From Rhodoferax sp. GW822-FHT02A01 (lineage in GTDB: Bacteria > Pseudomonadota > Gammaproteobacteria > Burkholderiales > Burkholderiaceae_C), in the NCBI RefSeq assembly GCF_038784515.1, contig NZ_CP152376.1, positions 4,340,001 to 4,404,000 on the forward strand: a stretch of DNA of 64,000 nt, given 5' to 3'. How positions within the stretch are numbered: position 1 is the stretch's first letter; each line of letters opens with the position of its first letter. Below are positions 28,417 through 37,444 of this stretch, in pieces. The translations under genes and the position numbers were made by a program. Under the pieces are notes generated by a model. It saw only the letters and a program-made list of their open reading frames with translations. It did not search any database and was not told the origin of the DNA.

Positions 28417-29421
28417 CTAGGGCGCATCCATCACCAGCCGGATTCCGACCAGCGTGTAGCGCGTTTGCGGCGAGTTCCAGTTGCGGTAGCTGGAGCGTGC
28501 ATACAGCGCCCATGTGTGCCAGGAGCCGCCACGGCGCACATACACATTGCCTTCTTCCGGGCCCTTGGGGTCGTCCACGGGAGCGTGCGCGTAATAGTCT
28601 TCGGCATACAGGTCCTGTGTCCACTCCCAGGCATTGCCATGCATGTCGTACAGGCCAAAGGCATTGGGCGCAAAGCTGGCCACCGGTGCGGTGAAGGCGA
28701 AGCCGTCATTGCCGTTCAGCGCATTGGCGGCAAACTGCGGCCAGTAGGGCTTGGCGGCCTCGTCAAAGGTGTTGGCCACTTTCAGCAAACAGGTCGGCTC
28801 GTCGCCGCAGTGGTAGCGGGTGCGGGTGCCGGCGCGCGCTGCATATTCCCACTCAGCCTCTGTTGGTATGCGGTAAGAGCGGCCTTCTTGTTTGCTGAGC
28901 CATTGGGCCAAGGCTTGTGCATCGTTCCAGGTGACGTTGACCACCGGGTGCTGATCGGTCTGGGCAAAGCCTGGGTTCTGCCAGCTGTAGCGGGTATCGC
29001 GCCCCTCAAAGGCATCGCCCCGTTGGGTCTTGCTGGCGTCGTATTGCGGGTTGTAGCCATAGCCACCGGTGCCATCGGCAATGCTTTCCGGCACATAGCC
29101 GGACTGCTCCACGAACTGGCGGAATTGCCCCACGGTGACTTCGGTGGCCCCCATGTAGAAGGCCTTGGTGATGCGCACCCGGTGCACCGGCGCTTCGTCA
29201 AACAAGTCGTCCAGGCGCTTTTGTTCGGCCAGCGGGTAGCTTTTGTGCAGGGTCTCTGCAGGCTCATCACTGCCCATCAAAAACTCCCCGGCGGGGATGC
29301 GCACCATGCGCAGTCCTACGGAGTTGGTGAACGCTGTATGTGCCGCATCCGGCCCACCCCGCGTGGTACAGGCGCTCAGAACCAATATCAGGAGCAGCGC
29401 GGGCCAGGTGGTGGGACGCAT
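28417..29421 (-). CDS. SUMF1/FGE-sulfatase-domain lipoprotein
   Basis: Exported protein of 334 residues with a lipobox (LLLILVLSACTT, Cys18), so probably membrane-anchored in the periplasm. The rest is a formylglycine-generating-enzyme-like fold: MVRIPAGEFLMGSDEP, ATEVTVGQFRQFVE, HPVVNVTWNDAQALAQWLS, RIPTEAEWEYAARAG, GLYDMHGNAWEWTQDLY, RRGGSWHTWALYARSSYRNW. The copper-binding cysteine pair of true FGEs near the C-terminus is absent (Trp/His in that stretch), so it should not convert sulfatase cysteines. It starts 2 bases before the argA stop region, that is, just downstream of argA on the same strand. Function unknown; such folds also occur as binding or structural modules. Confidence 0.87.
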   Translation of the reverse strand: MRPTTWPALLLILVLSACTTRGGPDAAHTAFTNSVGLRMVRIPAGEFLMGSDEPAETLHKSYPLAEQKRLDDLFDEAPVHRVRITKAFYMGATEVTVGQFRQFVEQSGYVPESIADGTGGYGYNPQYDASKTQRGDAFEGRDTRYSWQNPGFAQTDQHPVVNVTWNDAQALAQWLSKQEGRSYRIPTEAEWEYAARAGTRTRYHCGDEPTCLLKVANTFDEAAKPYWPQFAANALNGNDGFAFTAPVASFAPNAFGLYDMHGNAWEWTQDLYAEDYYAHAPVDDPKGPEEGNVYVRRGGSWHTWALYARSSYRNWNSPQTRYTLVGIRLVMDAP

Positions 29422-29423
29422 GG

Positions 29424-30770
29424 TTAGAGCTTCTTGACCAAGACCTGGCTCTTGCGGTCCCAGTTGTATTTGCGCTTGCGTGCCTCGGGCAGCCAGTCGG
29501 GGTCGACCTGCACAAAGCCACGCTTGATGAACCAGTGCATGGTGCGGGTGGTCAGCACAAAGATGCTGTCCAGCCCGGCGGCCTTGGCCCGCTGCTCCAC
29601 GCGCTTGAGCACGCGTTCGCCGTCACCCTGGCCCTGCACGTCGGGTGAGACGGTGAGTGCTGCCATTTCAGCGGTCTTGGCTTCGGGGTAGGGGTAGAGC
29701 GCAGCACAGGCGAAGATCACGCCATCGTGTTCGATGATGGTGTAGTAGCCCACGTCGCGTTCGATCTCGGTACGGCTGCGCTTGACCAGGGTGCCGTCCT
29801 TTTCGAAGGGTTCTATGAGTTGCAGAATGCCGCCCACATCGTCCACAGTGGCCTCGCGCAGTTCTTCGAGCTTCTCGTCCACCACCATGGTGCCTATGCC
29901 ATCGTGCACATACACCTCCAGCAGGATGGAGCCGTCCACTGAGTAAGGGATGATGTGGCTGCGCTCCACGCCGCTCTTGCAGGCCTTGACGCAGTGCTGC
30001 AGGTAAAAGGCCACGTCGGTCGGGTGGTTGGCCGCAGGCAGCTCGGCCAGCAGGCGCTCGGCTGCGGCCAGCGGCAGCTCGGTGTCAATCGGATTGTCCT
30101 CACCGGCGGGCTCCGTGGGCTTCATGCGGATGCCGGGTACCTCGGTCAGGAAGATCAGCTTGTCGGCTTGCAATGCCGAGGCCACCGAGGTTGCCACCTC
30201 TTCCATGGCCAAGTTGAAGGCATCGCCGGTAGGGGAGAAACCGAAGGGCGAGAGCAACACCATGGCGCCCATCTCCAGCGTCTTGGTGATGCCGGCGGTA
30301 TCCACCTTGCGCACCACGCCGCTGTGCTGGAAGTCCACGCCGTCGACAATGCCCACGGGTCTGGCGGTAAGGAAGTTGCCCGATATCACCCGCACCGTGG
30401 AGTCGGCCATGGGGGTGTTGGGCAGACCCTGGCTGAACGCCGCTTCGATTTCATAGCGCAACTGGCCAGCGGCCTCCTGCGCACTGTCCAGCGCCACTTC
30501 GTCGGTGATGCGGATGCCATGCGAGTACTTGGCCGCATGCCCCTTGGCCTTGAGCTGCTCGGCCACTTGCGGCCTGAAGCCGTGCACCAGGACGATCTTC
30601 ACGCCCATGCTCTGGATCATGGCCAGATCCTGCGCTAGGCTGGGCAGTTTGCCCGCGGCAATGGCCTCGCCGGCAATGCCCACCACAAAGGTCTGGTTGC
30701 GGAATTTGTGGATGTAGGGCGCCACCGAGCGGAACCAGGGCACAAAGGTGAAATTGAAGACGGAGGTCAT
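29424..30770 (-). CDS. argA: Amino-acid N-acetyltransferase (N-acetylglutamate synthase)
   Basis: First enzyme of arginine biosynthesis: acetyl-CoA plus glutamate gives N-acetylglutamate. 448 residues in two domains. The first is an amino-acid-kinase-like regulatory domain (QTFVVGIAGEAIAAGKLPSLAQDLAMIQSMGVKIVLVHG, residues ~25-300) that binds arginine. The second is a C-terminal GNAT domain with the acetyl-CoA loop region LTVSPDVQGQGDGERVLKRVEQRAKAAG (~380-410). Gly-Asp-Gly-Glu instead of the usual Q-G-x-G-x-G is close to the family's ArgA form. Divergent from hrpA across 49 bases. Confidence 0.93.
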   Translation of the reverse strand: MTSVFNFTFVPWFRSVAPYIHKFRNQTFVVGIAGEAIAAGKLPSLAQDLAMIQSMGVKIVLVHGFRPQVAEQLKAKGHAAKYSHGIRITDEVALDSAQEAAGQLRYEIEAAFSQGLPNTPMADSTVRVISGNFLTARPVGIVDGVDFQHSGVVRKVDTAGITKTLEMGAMVLLSPFGFSPTGDAFNLAMEEVATSVASALQADKLIFLTEVPGIRMKPTEPAGEDNPIDTELPLAAAERLLAELPAANHPTDVAFYLQHCVKACKSGVERSHIIPYSVDGSILLEVYVHDGIGTMVVDEKLEELREATVDDVGGILQLIEPFEKDGTLVKRSRTEIERDVGYYTIIEHDGVIFACAALYPYPEAKTAEMAALTVSPDVQGQGDGERVLKRVEQRAKAAGLDSIFVLTTRTMHWFIKRGFVQVDPDWLPEARKRKYNWDRKSQVLVKKL

Positions 30771-30819
30771 GGGGCGCTGTAGATGAGGCGGCAGAGGATA
30801 ATTCCCGATTCTCTACGAA

Positions 30820-33800
30820 GTGAGTCCCTTGATAGCCAGCCCTTTGCAAATCGATTTTCCCGAGTCGCTGCCCGTGTCGGGCAAACGCGACGAAATCATG
30901 GCCGCCATGCAGCGCCACCAGGTCATCATCGTGTGCGGCGAGACCGGATCGGGCAAGACCACGCAGCTCCCCAAGATCGCCCTGGCCATGGGTCGCGGCA
31001 AGCTGAACTATCCGGCAGGGCAGCGCGGCAGGCTGATCGGTCACACCCAGCCGCGGCGCATTGCCGCCAGCAGCGTGGCCAAGCGCATTGCCGAGGAGCT
31101 CAAGACGCCGCTGGGCGATGTGGTGGGTTACAAGGTGCGGTTTCAGGATCGTTTGTCGAAGGATGCATCCGTCAAGCTGATGACCGACGGCATTTTGCTG
31201 GCCGAGACCCAGACCGACCCGCTGCTCAACGCCTACGACACCATCATCATCGACGAGGCGCACGAGCGCAGCCTCAACATCGACTTTCTGCTGGGCTACC
31301 TGCGTGAAATCCTGCCGCATCGGCCAGACTTGAAGATCGTGGTCACCTCGGCCACGATTGATGCGGACCGCTTTGCCAAGCACTTTGAGTCCAGGAGCGG
31401 CCCGGCACCCATCATCATGGTTTCGGGCCGCATGTTCCCTGTGGAGCAGCGCTATCGCCCGTTCGAGGAAAGCCGCGAATACGACCTCAACTCCGCCATT
31501 GCCGATGCGGTGGACGAGCTTTGGCGCGATGCCCACAATGCGGGCGACATCCTGGTGTTTCTGCCCGGCGAGCGCGAAATCCGCGAGGCAGCTGATCACG
31601 TGCGCAAGCACCTGAGTCATCAGCCCGTGTTTCGCAATGCCGAGGTGCTGCCGCTGTTTGCCCGCCTGTCGCAGGCTGAGCAGGACCGCATCTTTGACAG
31701 CCACAACGGGCGGCGCATCGTGCTGGCCACCAATGTGGCCGAAACCTCGCTCACCGTGCCAGGCATCCGTTACGTCATCGATGCGGGTACGGCCCGCGTC
31801 AAGCGCTACAGCTTTCGCAGCAAGGTGGAGCAGTTGCTGGTGGAGCCCATCAGCCAGGCCGCCGCCAACCAGCGCGCCGGGCGATGTGGGCGCGTGGCCA
31901 ACGGCATCTGCATTCGCCTGTACGACCAGAAGGATTTTGAAGGGCGCGAGCGCTTTACCGACCCCGAAATCCTGCGCTCCTCGCTGGCCGGAGTGATTCT
32001 GCGGATGAAGTCGCTGCACCTGGGCATTGTGGAAGACTTCCCGTTCATCGACCGCCCTTCGGGCCGCGCCATTGCAGACGGTTACCAATTGCTCAACGAA
32101 CTGGGCGCGGTGGATGACGCCAATGAGATCACGCCTATGGGCCAGGAGCTTTCGCGCCTGCCGCTGGACCCGCGGGTGGGCCGCATGATTCTGGAGGCGC
32201 GCAGCCGTGGCGCCTTGGACGAGGTGCTGGTGATTGCCTCGGCCCTGAGCGTGCAGGACGTGCGCGACCGGCCCATGGAGGCGCAGCAGCAGGCCGATCA
32301 GGCGCATGCCAAGTTTGACGACGAGAAGAGCGAGTTCAGCGGCTATCTGCGGCTGTGGAAGTGGATTCACGACGCACGCGGTGGTAGTGAGGCAAATGGG
32401 CACGCGAGCAGGGGGGCGGCTGGCGCCTCCGCGCTCCGCTTGATGTCGGCGCACCCAGTCACTTCCCATAAATTGAGCAACCGCCAATACGAGCAGCTGC
32501 TGCGCCAGAACTTTGTGAACATGCGGCGTGTGCGCGAGTGGCGTGACATCCACAGCCAGCTGCACACGGTGGTGGCCGAACACAAGTGGCGCTTGAACAC
32601 CACGCCAGCCAGCTACGAACAGCTGCACCTGTCCATGCTGGCAGGTTTGCTGGGCAATGTGGGCTGCAAGCTGGAGACCGACGGCGCGTCGGGCGAATAC
32701 CTGGGCGCACGCAGCATCAAGTTCTTCCCGCATCCGGGTGCGCATCTGGTGAAGAAGCCGGGGCGCTGGATCGTGGCGGCCGAACTGGTGGAGACCACGC
32801 GCCTGTTTGGCCGCGGCATCGCGGCCATCGAGCCGCAGTGGCTGGAGCAGGTGGGTGGCCATCTGCTGAAGAAACAGTTGCTGGACCCGCACTGGGAAAA
32901 GAAGGCCGCCGAAGTGGTGGCGCTGGAGCGAGCCACGCTGTACGGCATCGTGGTCTACAGCGGGCGCAAGGTGAACTATGGCCGGGTCGACTTGCAGGGC
33001 GCGCGCGAAATCTTCATCCGCGAGGCATTGGTTGGAAACGAGTGGGAAACCAAGCTGCCGTTTCTGGCCGCCAACCGCAAACTGATTGCGCAGGTGGAGG
33101 AGCTGGAACACAAGGCACGCCGCCAGGACGTGCTGGTGGACGATGAGCTGATCTATGCCTTCTACGACCAGCAGCTACCGGCCGACGTGTGCAGCGGCTA
33201 CAGCTTTGAGAACTGGTACCGCGAAGCGGTCAAGCAGAACCCGCGTCTGTTGATGCTTACCCGCGAAGAGCTGATGCGCCACGAGGCTGCGGGCATCACC
33301 ACCGCCTCGTTTCCCAAGACGATTCGCTTAGGGGGCGTGGACTGCGCCGCCACTTATCTGCATGAGCCGGGCGACGCGCATGACGGCCTGACCGTGACCG
33401 TGCCGCTGTTTGTGCTCAACCAGGTAAACGAGGAGCGCTGCGAATGGCTGGTGCCCGGCATGCTGCGCGAAAAGATCCAGGCGCTGATCAAGACGCTGCA
33501 CCAGCGGCCACGCTCCCGTCTGGTGCCGCTGCCGGAAACCGCCACGCGCTTCGCTGAAGCGCTCAACGACCCGGCACGCTTTGGCGCAGGCAGCCTCACC
33601 GATGCGGTGCTGAAGCTGGTACGTGACGCCACATCGGTGGATGTGGTGCGGGCCGATATCAAGGTGGACATGCTCCCCCCGCATTTTTTCATGAACTTCC
33701 GTGTGGTGGATGAGCATGGCCGGGTACTGGGCCATGGCCGCAACCTGGGTGCGCTCAAGGCCGAATGGGGCAAGCAGGCGCGCGGAGCGTTTCAGGCTTT

Positions 33801-34830
33801 GGCCAATTTGAAGCTGGGCCAAGGCGCTGCGACAGCTGCGCCGGCCGCTACGAGAGAAACGGCGCAAGCGCATGGTGCAAAGCCGGTTGCCGCTTCGCCG
33901 AACCCAAGTGCCAGCAAACAACCCGCAACGCCACCCGTGGCCACGGAAAAGCGCCACACAGCATGGACCTTTGGCGAACTGCCCGAGCTGCTGGAAATCC
34001 GCAAGGGCGGCCAGACGCTGATCGGCTTTCCGGCGCTGATTGACGGCGGCGACGCGGTCACCATCGAAGTGTTTGATGAGCCCGAGACGGCCGCCGCCAG
34101 GCACCGCGCCGGCCTGCGCCGCCTGTTTGCACTGCAGATCAAGGACGCGCTCAAGTACCTGGAAAAGAACATTCCTGACCTGCAGAAGATGGCTGTGGCC
34201 TATATGCAGGTGGGCCGTACCGAAGGCGCCAAGGACAGTGCCACCTCAGGCGGCACCCTCGAGGAATTGCGTGAGCAGATCATTGCGTTGGCACTGGATC
34301 GCGCCTTTTTGCTGGACCCGCTGCCCACAGACGAATTTGCCTTCAAGAAGCGGGTGGAGGAGGGGCGTGGCCGCCTCACGCTGATTGCCACCGAGGTGGC
34401 GCGGCTGGCGGGAGTCATCCTGCAGGAATACGCCGCCGCCGCCCGCAAGATCAAGGACAGCAAGAACGCTGCAGAGGCCACCGCCGACGCCGCTCAGCAG
34501 TTGCAGCGCCTCATGCCCAAGCGCTTTCTGCATGCCGCACCCTGGGACCGCTTGCAGCACCTGGCCCGCTACCTCAAGGCCATCACCCTGCGCCTGGAAA
34601 AGTACCGCGCCGACCCTGCGCGCGATGCCGCCCGGCTGGCCGAACTGCGTCCGCTGGAGCAGCGCTACTGGCGTCTGGTGGCCGAGCGCAAAGGCGTGGT
34701 GGACGACCGCATGCTGGAATTCCGCTGGCTGCTGGAAGAGCTGCGGGTGAGCTTCTTTGCGCAAGAGCTGCGCACACCGCAGCCGGTCAGCGTCAAGCGG
34801 CTGGACAAGGCCTGGGCGCAACTGAGCTGA
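30820..34830 (+). CDS. hrpA: ATP-dependent RNA helicase HrpA (DEAH box)
   Basis: Large DEAH/RHA RNA helicase of 1336 residues, known in E. coli for rescuing stalled or collided ribosomes and mRNA processing. Motif I GETGSGKTTQLPK (~46), motif II IIDEAHERS (~145), motif III SATID, and motif VI QRAGRCGR (~351) are all intact. HA2/OB-fold and the long HrpA-specific C-terminal DUF3418 follow. The start is GTG at 30820. Two unusual stretches: an insertion of roughly 25-30 Gly/Ala/Ser-rich residues at ~522-550, where relatives pass directly into the SSNxxRxL region, and an Ala/Pro-rich linker at ~1000-1047. Convergent with the aminotransferase gene. Confidence 0.93.
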   Translation: MSPLIASPLQIDFPESLPVSGKRDEIMAAMQRHQVIIVCGETGSGKTTQLPKIALAMGRGKLNYPAGQRGRLIGHTQPRRIAASSVAKRIAEELKTPLGDVVGYKVRFQDRLSKDASVKLMTDGILLAETQTDPLLNAYDTIIIDEAHERSLNIDFLLGYLREILPHRPDLKIVVTSATIDADRFAKHFESRSGPAPIIMVSGRMFPVEQRYRPFEESREYDLNSAIADAVDELWRDAHNAGDILVFLPGEREIREAADHVRKHLSHQPVFRNAEVLPLFARLSQAEQDRIFDSHNGRRIVLATNVAETSLTVPGIRYVIDAGTARVKRYSFRSKVEQLLVEPISQAAANQRAGRCGRVANGICIRLYDQKDFEGRERFTDPEILRSSLAGVILRMKSLHLGIVEDFPFIDRPSGRAIADGYQLLNELGAVDDANEITPMGQELSRLPLDPRVGRMILEARSRGALDEVLVIASALSVQDVRDRPMEAQQQADQAHAKFDDEKSEFSGYLRLWKWIHDARGGSEANGHASRGAAGASALRLMSAHPVTSHKLSNRQYEQLLRQNFVNMRRVREWRDIHSQLHTVVAEHKWRLNTTPASYEQLHLSMLAGLLGNVGCKLETDGASGEYLGARSIKFFPHPGAHLVKKPGRWIVAAELVETTRLFGRGIAAIEPQWLEQVGGHLLKKQLLDPHWEKKAAEVVALERATLYGIVVYSGRKVNYGRVDLQGAREIFIREALVGNEWETKLPFLAANRKLIAQVEELEHKARRQDVLVDDELIYAFYDQQLPADVCSGYSFENWYREAVKQNPRLLMLTREELMRHEAAGITTASFPKTIRLGGVDCAATYLHEPGDAHDGLTVTVPLFVLNQVNEERCEWLVPGMLREKIQALIKTLHQRPRSRLVPLPETATRFAEALNDPARFGAGSLTDAVLKLVRDATSVDVVRADIKVDMLPPHFFMNFRVVDEHGRVLGHGRNLGALKAEWGKQARGAFQALANLKLGQGAATAAPAATRETAQAHGAKPVAASPNPSASKQPATPPVATEKRHTAWTFGELPELLEIRKGGQTLIGFPALIDGGDAVTIEVFDEPETAAARHRAGLRRLFALQIKDALKYLEKNIPDLQKMAVAYMQVGRTEGAKDSATSGGTLEELREQIIALALDRAFLLDPLPTDEFAFKKRVEEGRGRLTLIATEVARLAGVILQEYAAAARKIKDSKNAAEATADAAQQLQRLMPKRFLHAAPWDRLQHLARYLKAITLRLEKYRADPARDAARLAELRPLEQRYWRLVAERKGVVDDRMLEFRWLLEELRVSFFAQELRTPQPVSVKRLDKAWAQLS

Positions 34831-34834
34831 GGCA

Positions 34835-34851
34835 CCCCGCCAAGCGCGGGG
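34835..34851. terminator. Small GC hairpin between convergent hrpA and aminotransferase genes
   Basis: CCCCGC / GCGGGG inverted repeat with a five-base loop, placed in the 33-base gap between the two convergent stops. There is no T-tract on either strand, so it is at best a weak terminator or mRNA 3'-end barrier. Confidence 0.35.
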
Positions 34852-34863
34852 CCCAGTGCGCGC

Positions 34864-36033
34864 TTAGAGCTTTTGCAGCCGCTCCAGTGCCGTAAGCAGG
34901 GTGGCGTCCTGCTTGGCGAAGCAGAAGCGCACCACGCGTTGGTCGAATCCGTTGCCGTAAAAGGCAGACAGCGGAATGGCAGCCACGCCAATCTCTTTGG
35001 TGAGCCACTGGCAAAAGTCGGCTTCATTGAGGTCACTGACCTCGGAAATATCCACGCACTGGAAGTAGCTGCCCTGGCTGGGCAGCAGGCGCAGCCGGGT
35101 CTTGCCCAGGCCATCGCGGAACAGGTCCCGCTTACGCTGGTAGAAGGCGGGCAGGTTCTGGTACGGAGTGGGGTCAGCCATGTACTGGGCCAAACCGTAT
35201 TGCACAGGGGTGTTGACGGTGAACACATTGAACTGGTGCACCTTGCGGAATTCCGCTGTCAGGCTTGCCGGGGCAGCCACATAGCCGACCTTCCAGCCGG
35301 TGACGTGGTAGGTTTTGCCAAAGCTGGAGACGATGAAGGCGCGCGCCGCCAGCGCCGGAAAGCGGGCGGCACTTTGGTGCGTCTGCCCGTCAAACACCAT
35401 GTGCTCATAGACCTCATCGCTAATGAGCAGCACGTCGGTGGGCGCCAGCAGATCCTGCAGCGTGCGCATGTCCGCTTCGGTCCACACGGTGGCGCTGGGG
35501 TTGTGCGGGGAGTTGATGATGATGGCGCGGGTGCGCGGGCTGAGCGCTGCGGCAATCTTGTCAAAGTCCGGGCGGAAGGTGCCGGGTGTGAGCGGTACGC
35601 GCACGGCAATGCCACCGGCCAGTTCGATATTGGGCACATAGCTGTCGTAGCAGGGCTCCAGCACGATGACTTCGTCGCCCGGATGCACGATGGCCAGGAT
35701 GGCGGTGATGATGGCTTGCGTGGCCCCGGCGGTGATGGTGATCTCGGTGTCCGGGTTGTAGCTGTGGCCGTGCAGGGCCTGCACCTTGGAAGCAATGGCC
35801 TGACGCAGGGCCGGCACGCCGATCATGGGCGGGTATTGGTTGTGGCCGGCCTGCATGGCCTGGGTGACGGCATCGACCAGGGCCGGATCGCAGGCAAAGT
35901 CCGGAAAGCCCTGGCCCAGGTTGACGGCCTTGTGCTGCAAGGCCAGCGCCGACATCACGGTAAAGATGGTGGTGCCCACGTTGGGCAGGCGGCTGTTGAT
36001 CGCCGGAGTGCTGAATCGGGTTTCAGAGTTCAT
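34864..36033 (-). CDS. PLP-dependent aminotransferase, methionine-aminotransferase type
   Basis: Fold-type I aminotransferase of 389 residues. Key features: AVNLGQGFPDFACDP near the N-terminus, YPPMIGVPALRQAI, the PLP-phosphate and cofactor segments NSPHNPSATVW and LLISDEVYEHMVFDG, and the Schiff-base lysine in SSFGKTYHVTGWKVGYVAAP. The GQGFPDF and KTYHVTGWKVGY spellings match the YbdL/KAT methionine aminotransferase group, which acts on methionine and aromatic amino acids and closes the methionine salvage pathway. The substrate is inferred. It starts inside the end of cysB (11-base overlap), so it is co-translated with that sulfur regulator. Confidence 0.88.
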   Translation of the reverse strand: MNSETRFSTPAINSRLPNVGTTIFTVMSALALQHKAVNLGQGFPDFACDPALVDAVTQAMQAGHNQYPPMIGVPALRQAIASKVQALHGHSYNPDTEITITAGATQAIITAILAIVHPGDEVIVLEPCYDSYVPNIELAGGIAVRVPLTPGTFRPDFDKIAAALSPRTRAIIINSPHNPSATVWTEADMRTLQDLLAPTDVLLISDEVYEHMVFDGQTHQSAARFPALAARAFIVSSFGKTYHVTGWKVGYVAAPASLTAEFRKVHQFNVFTVNTPVQYGLAQYMADPTPYQNLPAFYQRKRDLFRDGLGKTRLRLLPSQGSYFQCVDISEVSDLNEADFCQWLTKEIGVAAIPLSAFYGNGFDQRVVRFCFAKQDATLLTALERLQKL

Positions 36034-36989
36034 AGTCGTTTACGTGCCCGGTCATGGCTTTGATGATCAGATCGCGGCTCAGGCGGTTGCTGAGTAACTC
36101 GGCGAAGGTGTAGACAAAGTTGCGCAGGTAAGCGCTGCGCTTGAATGCCACGCGGGTGATGTTGTTTCCAAACAGTTGCCCTGCAGGGCGCGCCACCAGT
36201 CCACCCTTGCCACCGTTGTTGGCGCAGTCTTCCAGGATGTCCTGGACCGCCATTTCAGCTGCAATGCCAATGCCCATGCCCAGTCGCACATAGGTCTTGA
36301 TCACGTCGGAGTCGATGGCTTCCAGTGCCACCCGTGGCTCCAGATGGGCGTGGGCAAACGCGGTGTCAATCTTGGTGCGGCCCGTGAAAGACGGGTGGTA
36401 GGTGATCAGCGGCTCTTTGGCGATGTCGGCCAGTGTGAAGTGTTCCTGCTTGGCCAGCGGATGGTCCGCAGGCACTACGAGCATATGTTGCCACTCGTAG
36501 CAGGGCAGGGTGACCAGTTCAGCGTAGTCCGACAGAGACTCGGTGGCAATGCCGATTTCGGCCACATCGTCGATCAGCATGCGCGCAACCTGGCCGGGCG
36601 CACCCTGGTGCAGGCTGATGTTGACCTTGGGGTAGGCGGCGCGCAGGGCTGCCACTTTTTCGGGCAGCACGTAGCGGGCCTGGGTGTGGGTGGTTGCAAT
36701 CGACAGCGTGCCGCTGTCCTGGGTGCTGTACTGCTCGCCAATGCGCTTGAGATTGCCCACTTCGCCCATGATGAGCTCGATGCTGCGCAGCACATGCTGG
36801 CCCGGCTCGGTGATGCGTTTGAGGCGTTTGCCGTGGCGGGCGAAGATTTCGATGCCCAGCTCCTCTTCCAGCTCAATGATGGCTTTGGACACGCCGGGCT
36901 GGGAGGTATGGAGTGCTTTGGCGGCCTCGGTCAGATTGAGATTGCGGCGCGCAGCTTCCTGCACAAAACGGAATTGGTGAAGGTTCATG
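36023..36989 (-). CDS. cysB: LysR-type sulfur regulator CysB
   Basis: Master activator of cysteine biosynthesis and sulfur-starvation genes, with N-acetylserine/O-acetylserine as co-inducer in relatives. 322 residues. The helix-turn-helix segment MNLHQFRFVQEAARRNLNL-TEAAKALHTSQPGVSKAIIELEEELGIEIF is strongly CysB/Cbl-type. The effector domain has ATTHTQARYVLP, LHQGAPGQVARMLI, and TYHPSFTGRTKID, where TxxxQ and the S/T-rich TYHPSFTGR bind the ligand in CysB. ATG 36989 is chosen by homology; the frame is open to 37048. It probably activates the tauE-cysI-DUF934-cysH operon at 1-3350 and lies between cbiX and a methionine-type aminotransferase. Confidence 0.92.
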
Positions 36990-37072
36990 GGGTTGCCAGT
37001 GTGATCTTTTAATACCCAAAAGGAATAATAACCAAGATCATTATCCACAACAGGCGTAGGCCGAAGCCACGC

Positions 37073-37444
37073 TTACTCAGCTGCAATGCCAGCCAGAAGC
37101 TGTATCAGGCGCGGGTCTTCCCCGACCGCCGGCTTGAGATCGAATTGGACGGCGGGGTGTTGTTGGCGCAATCCGGCAATCAGCAACGGCAGATCTTCCC
37201 GGGCGTGTTTTCCAACCCCCAGAAACATGGGAAGAACCGCAATTTCCCGGCAACCTTGGTCGACCAATGCATGACACACGGTTGCTAGATCGGGCGTGCT
37301 CAACTCCAGATAGGCGCAACGCACCAGCACGTGGGGGTGGGATTGGGCAATCTGGTGCGCCACTGCCTCCATCGGCTTGTGCCACAGAGGGTCACGCGAT
37401 CCGTGCGCGAATAGCACGATGGCATGTGGGGCAGTAGCGCTCAT
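37073..37444 (-). CDS. cbiX: Short-form sirohydrochlorin chelatase (CbiX/SirB type)
   Basis: Single-domain chelatase of 123 residues, half the size of two-domain CbiX, presumably acting as a dimer. It starts with the family motif IVLFAHGSRDPLW, in which His14 is the metal ligand, and continues with CAYLELSTPDLATVCHALVDQGCREIAVLPMFLGVGKHAREDLP, containing the second conserved His. Substrate is sirohydrochlorin; the product is siroheme (iron) or a cobalt corrinoid precursor. With cysB next to it and a siroheme enzyme (CysI) in the window, ferrochelation for sulfite reductase is the likely job. Its start overlaps the lptG stop (ATGA). Confidence 0.88.
   Translation of the reverse strand: MSATAPHAIVLFAHGSRDPLWHKPMEAVAHQIAQSHPHVLVRCAYLELSTPDLATVCHALVDQGCREIAVLPMFLGVGKHAREDLPLLIAGLRQQHPAVQFDLKPAVGEDPRLIQLLAGIAAE

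Noticed and set aside
28417..29421. Genuine formylglycine-generating enzyme
   Set aside because: The C-terminal cysteine pair needed for copper and catalysis is absent, and no sulfatase gene is near.
30451..33111. Very long open frame on the minus strand (886 codons) overlapping argA and hrpA
   Set aside because: Antisense to hrpA, which has all helicase motifs; its protein is His/Gln/Val-rich without domains, the usual shadow of a GC-rich gene.
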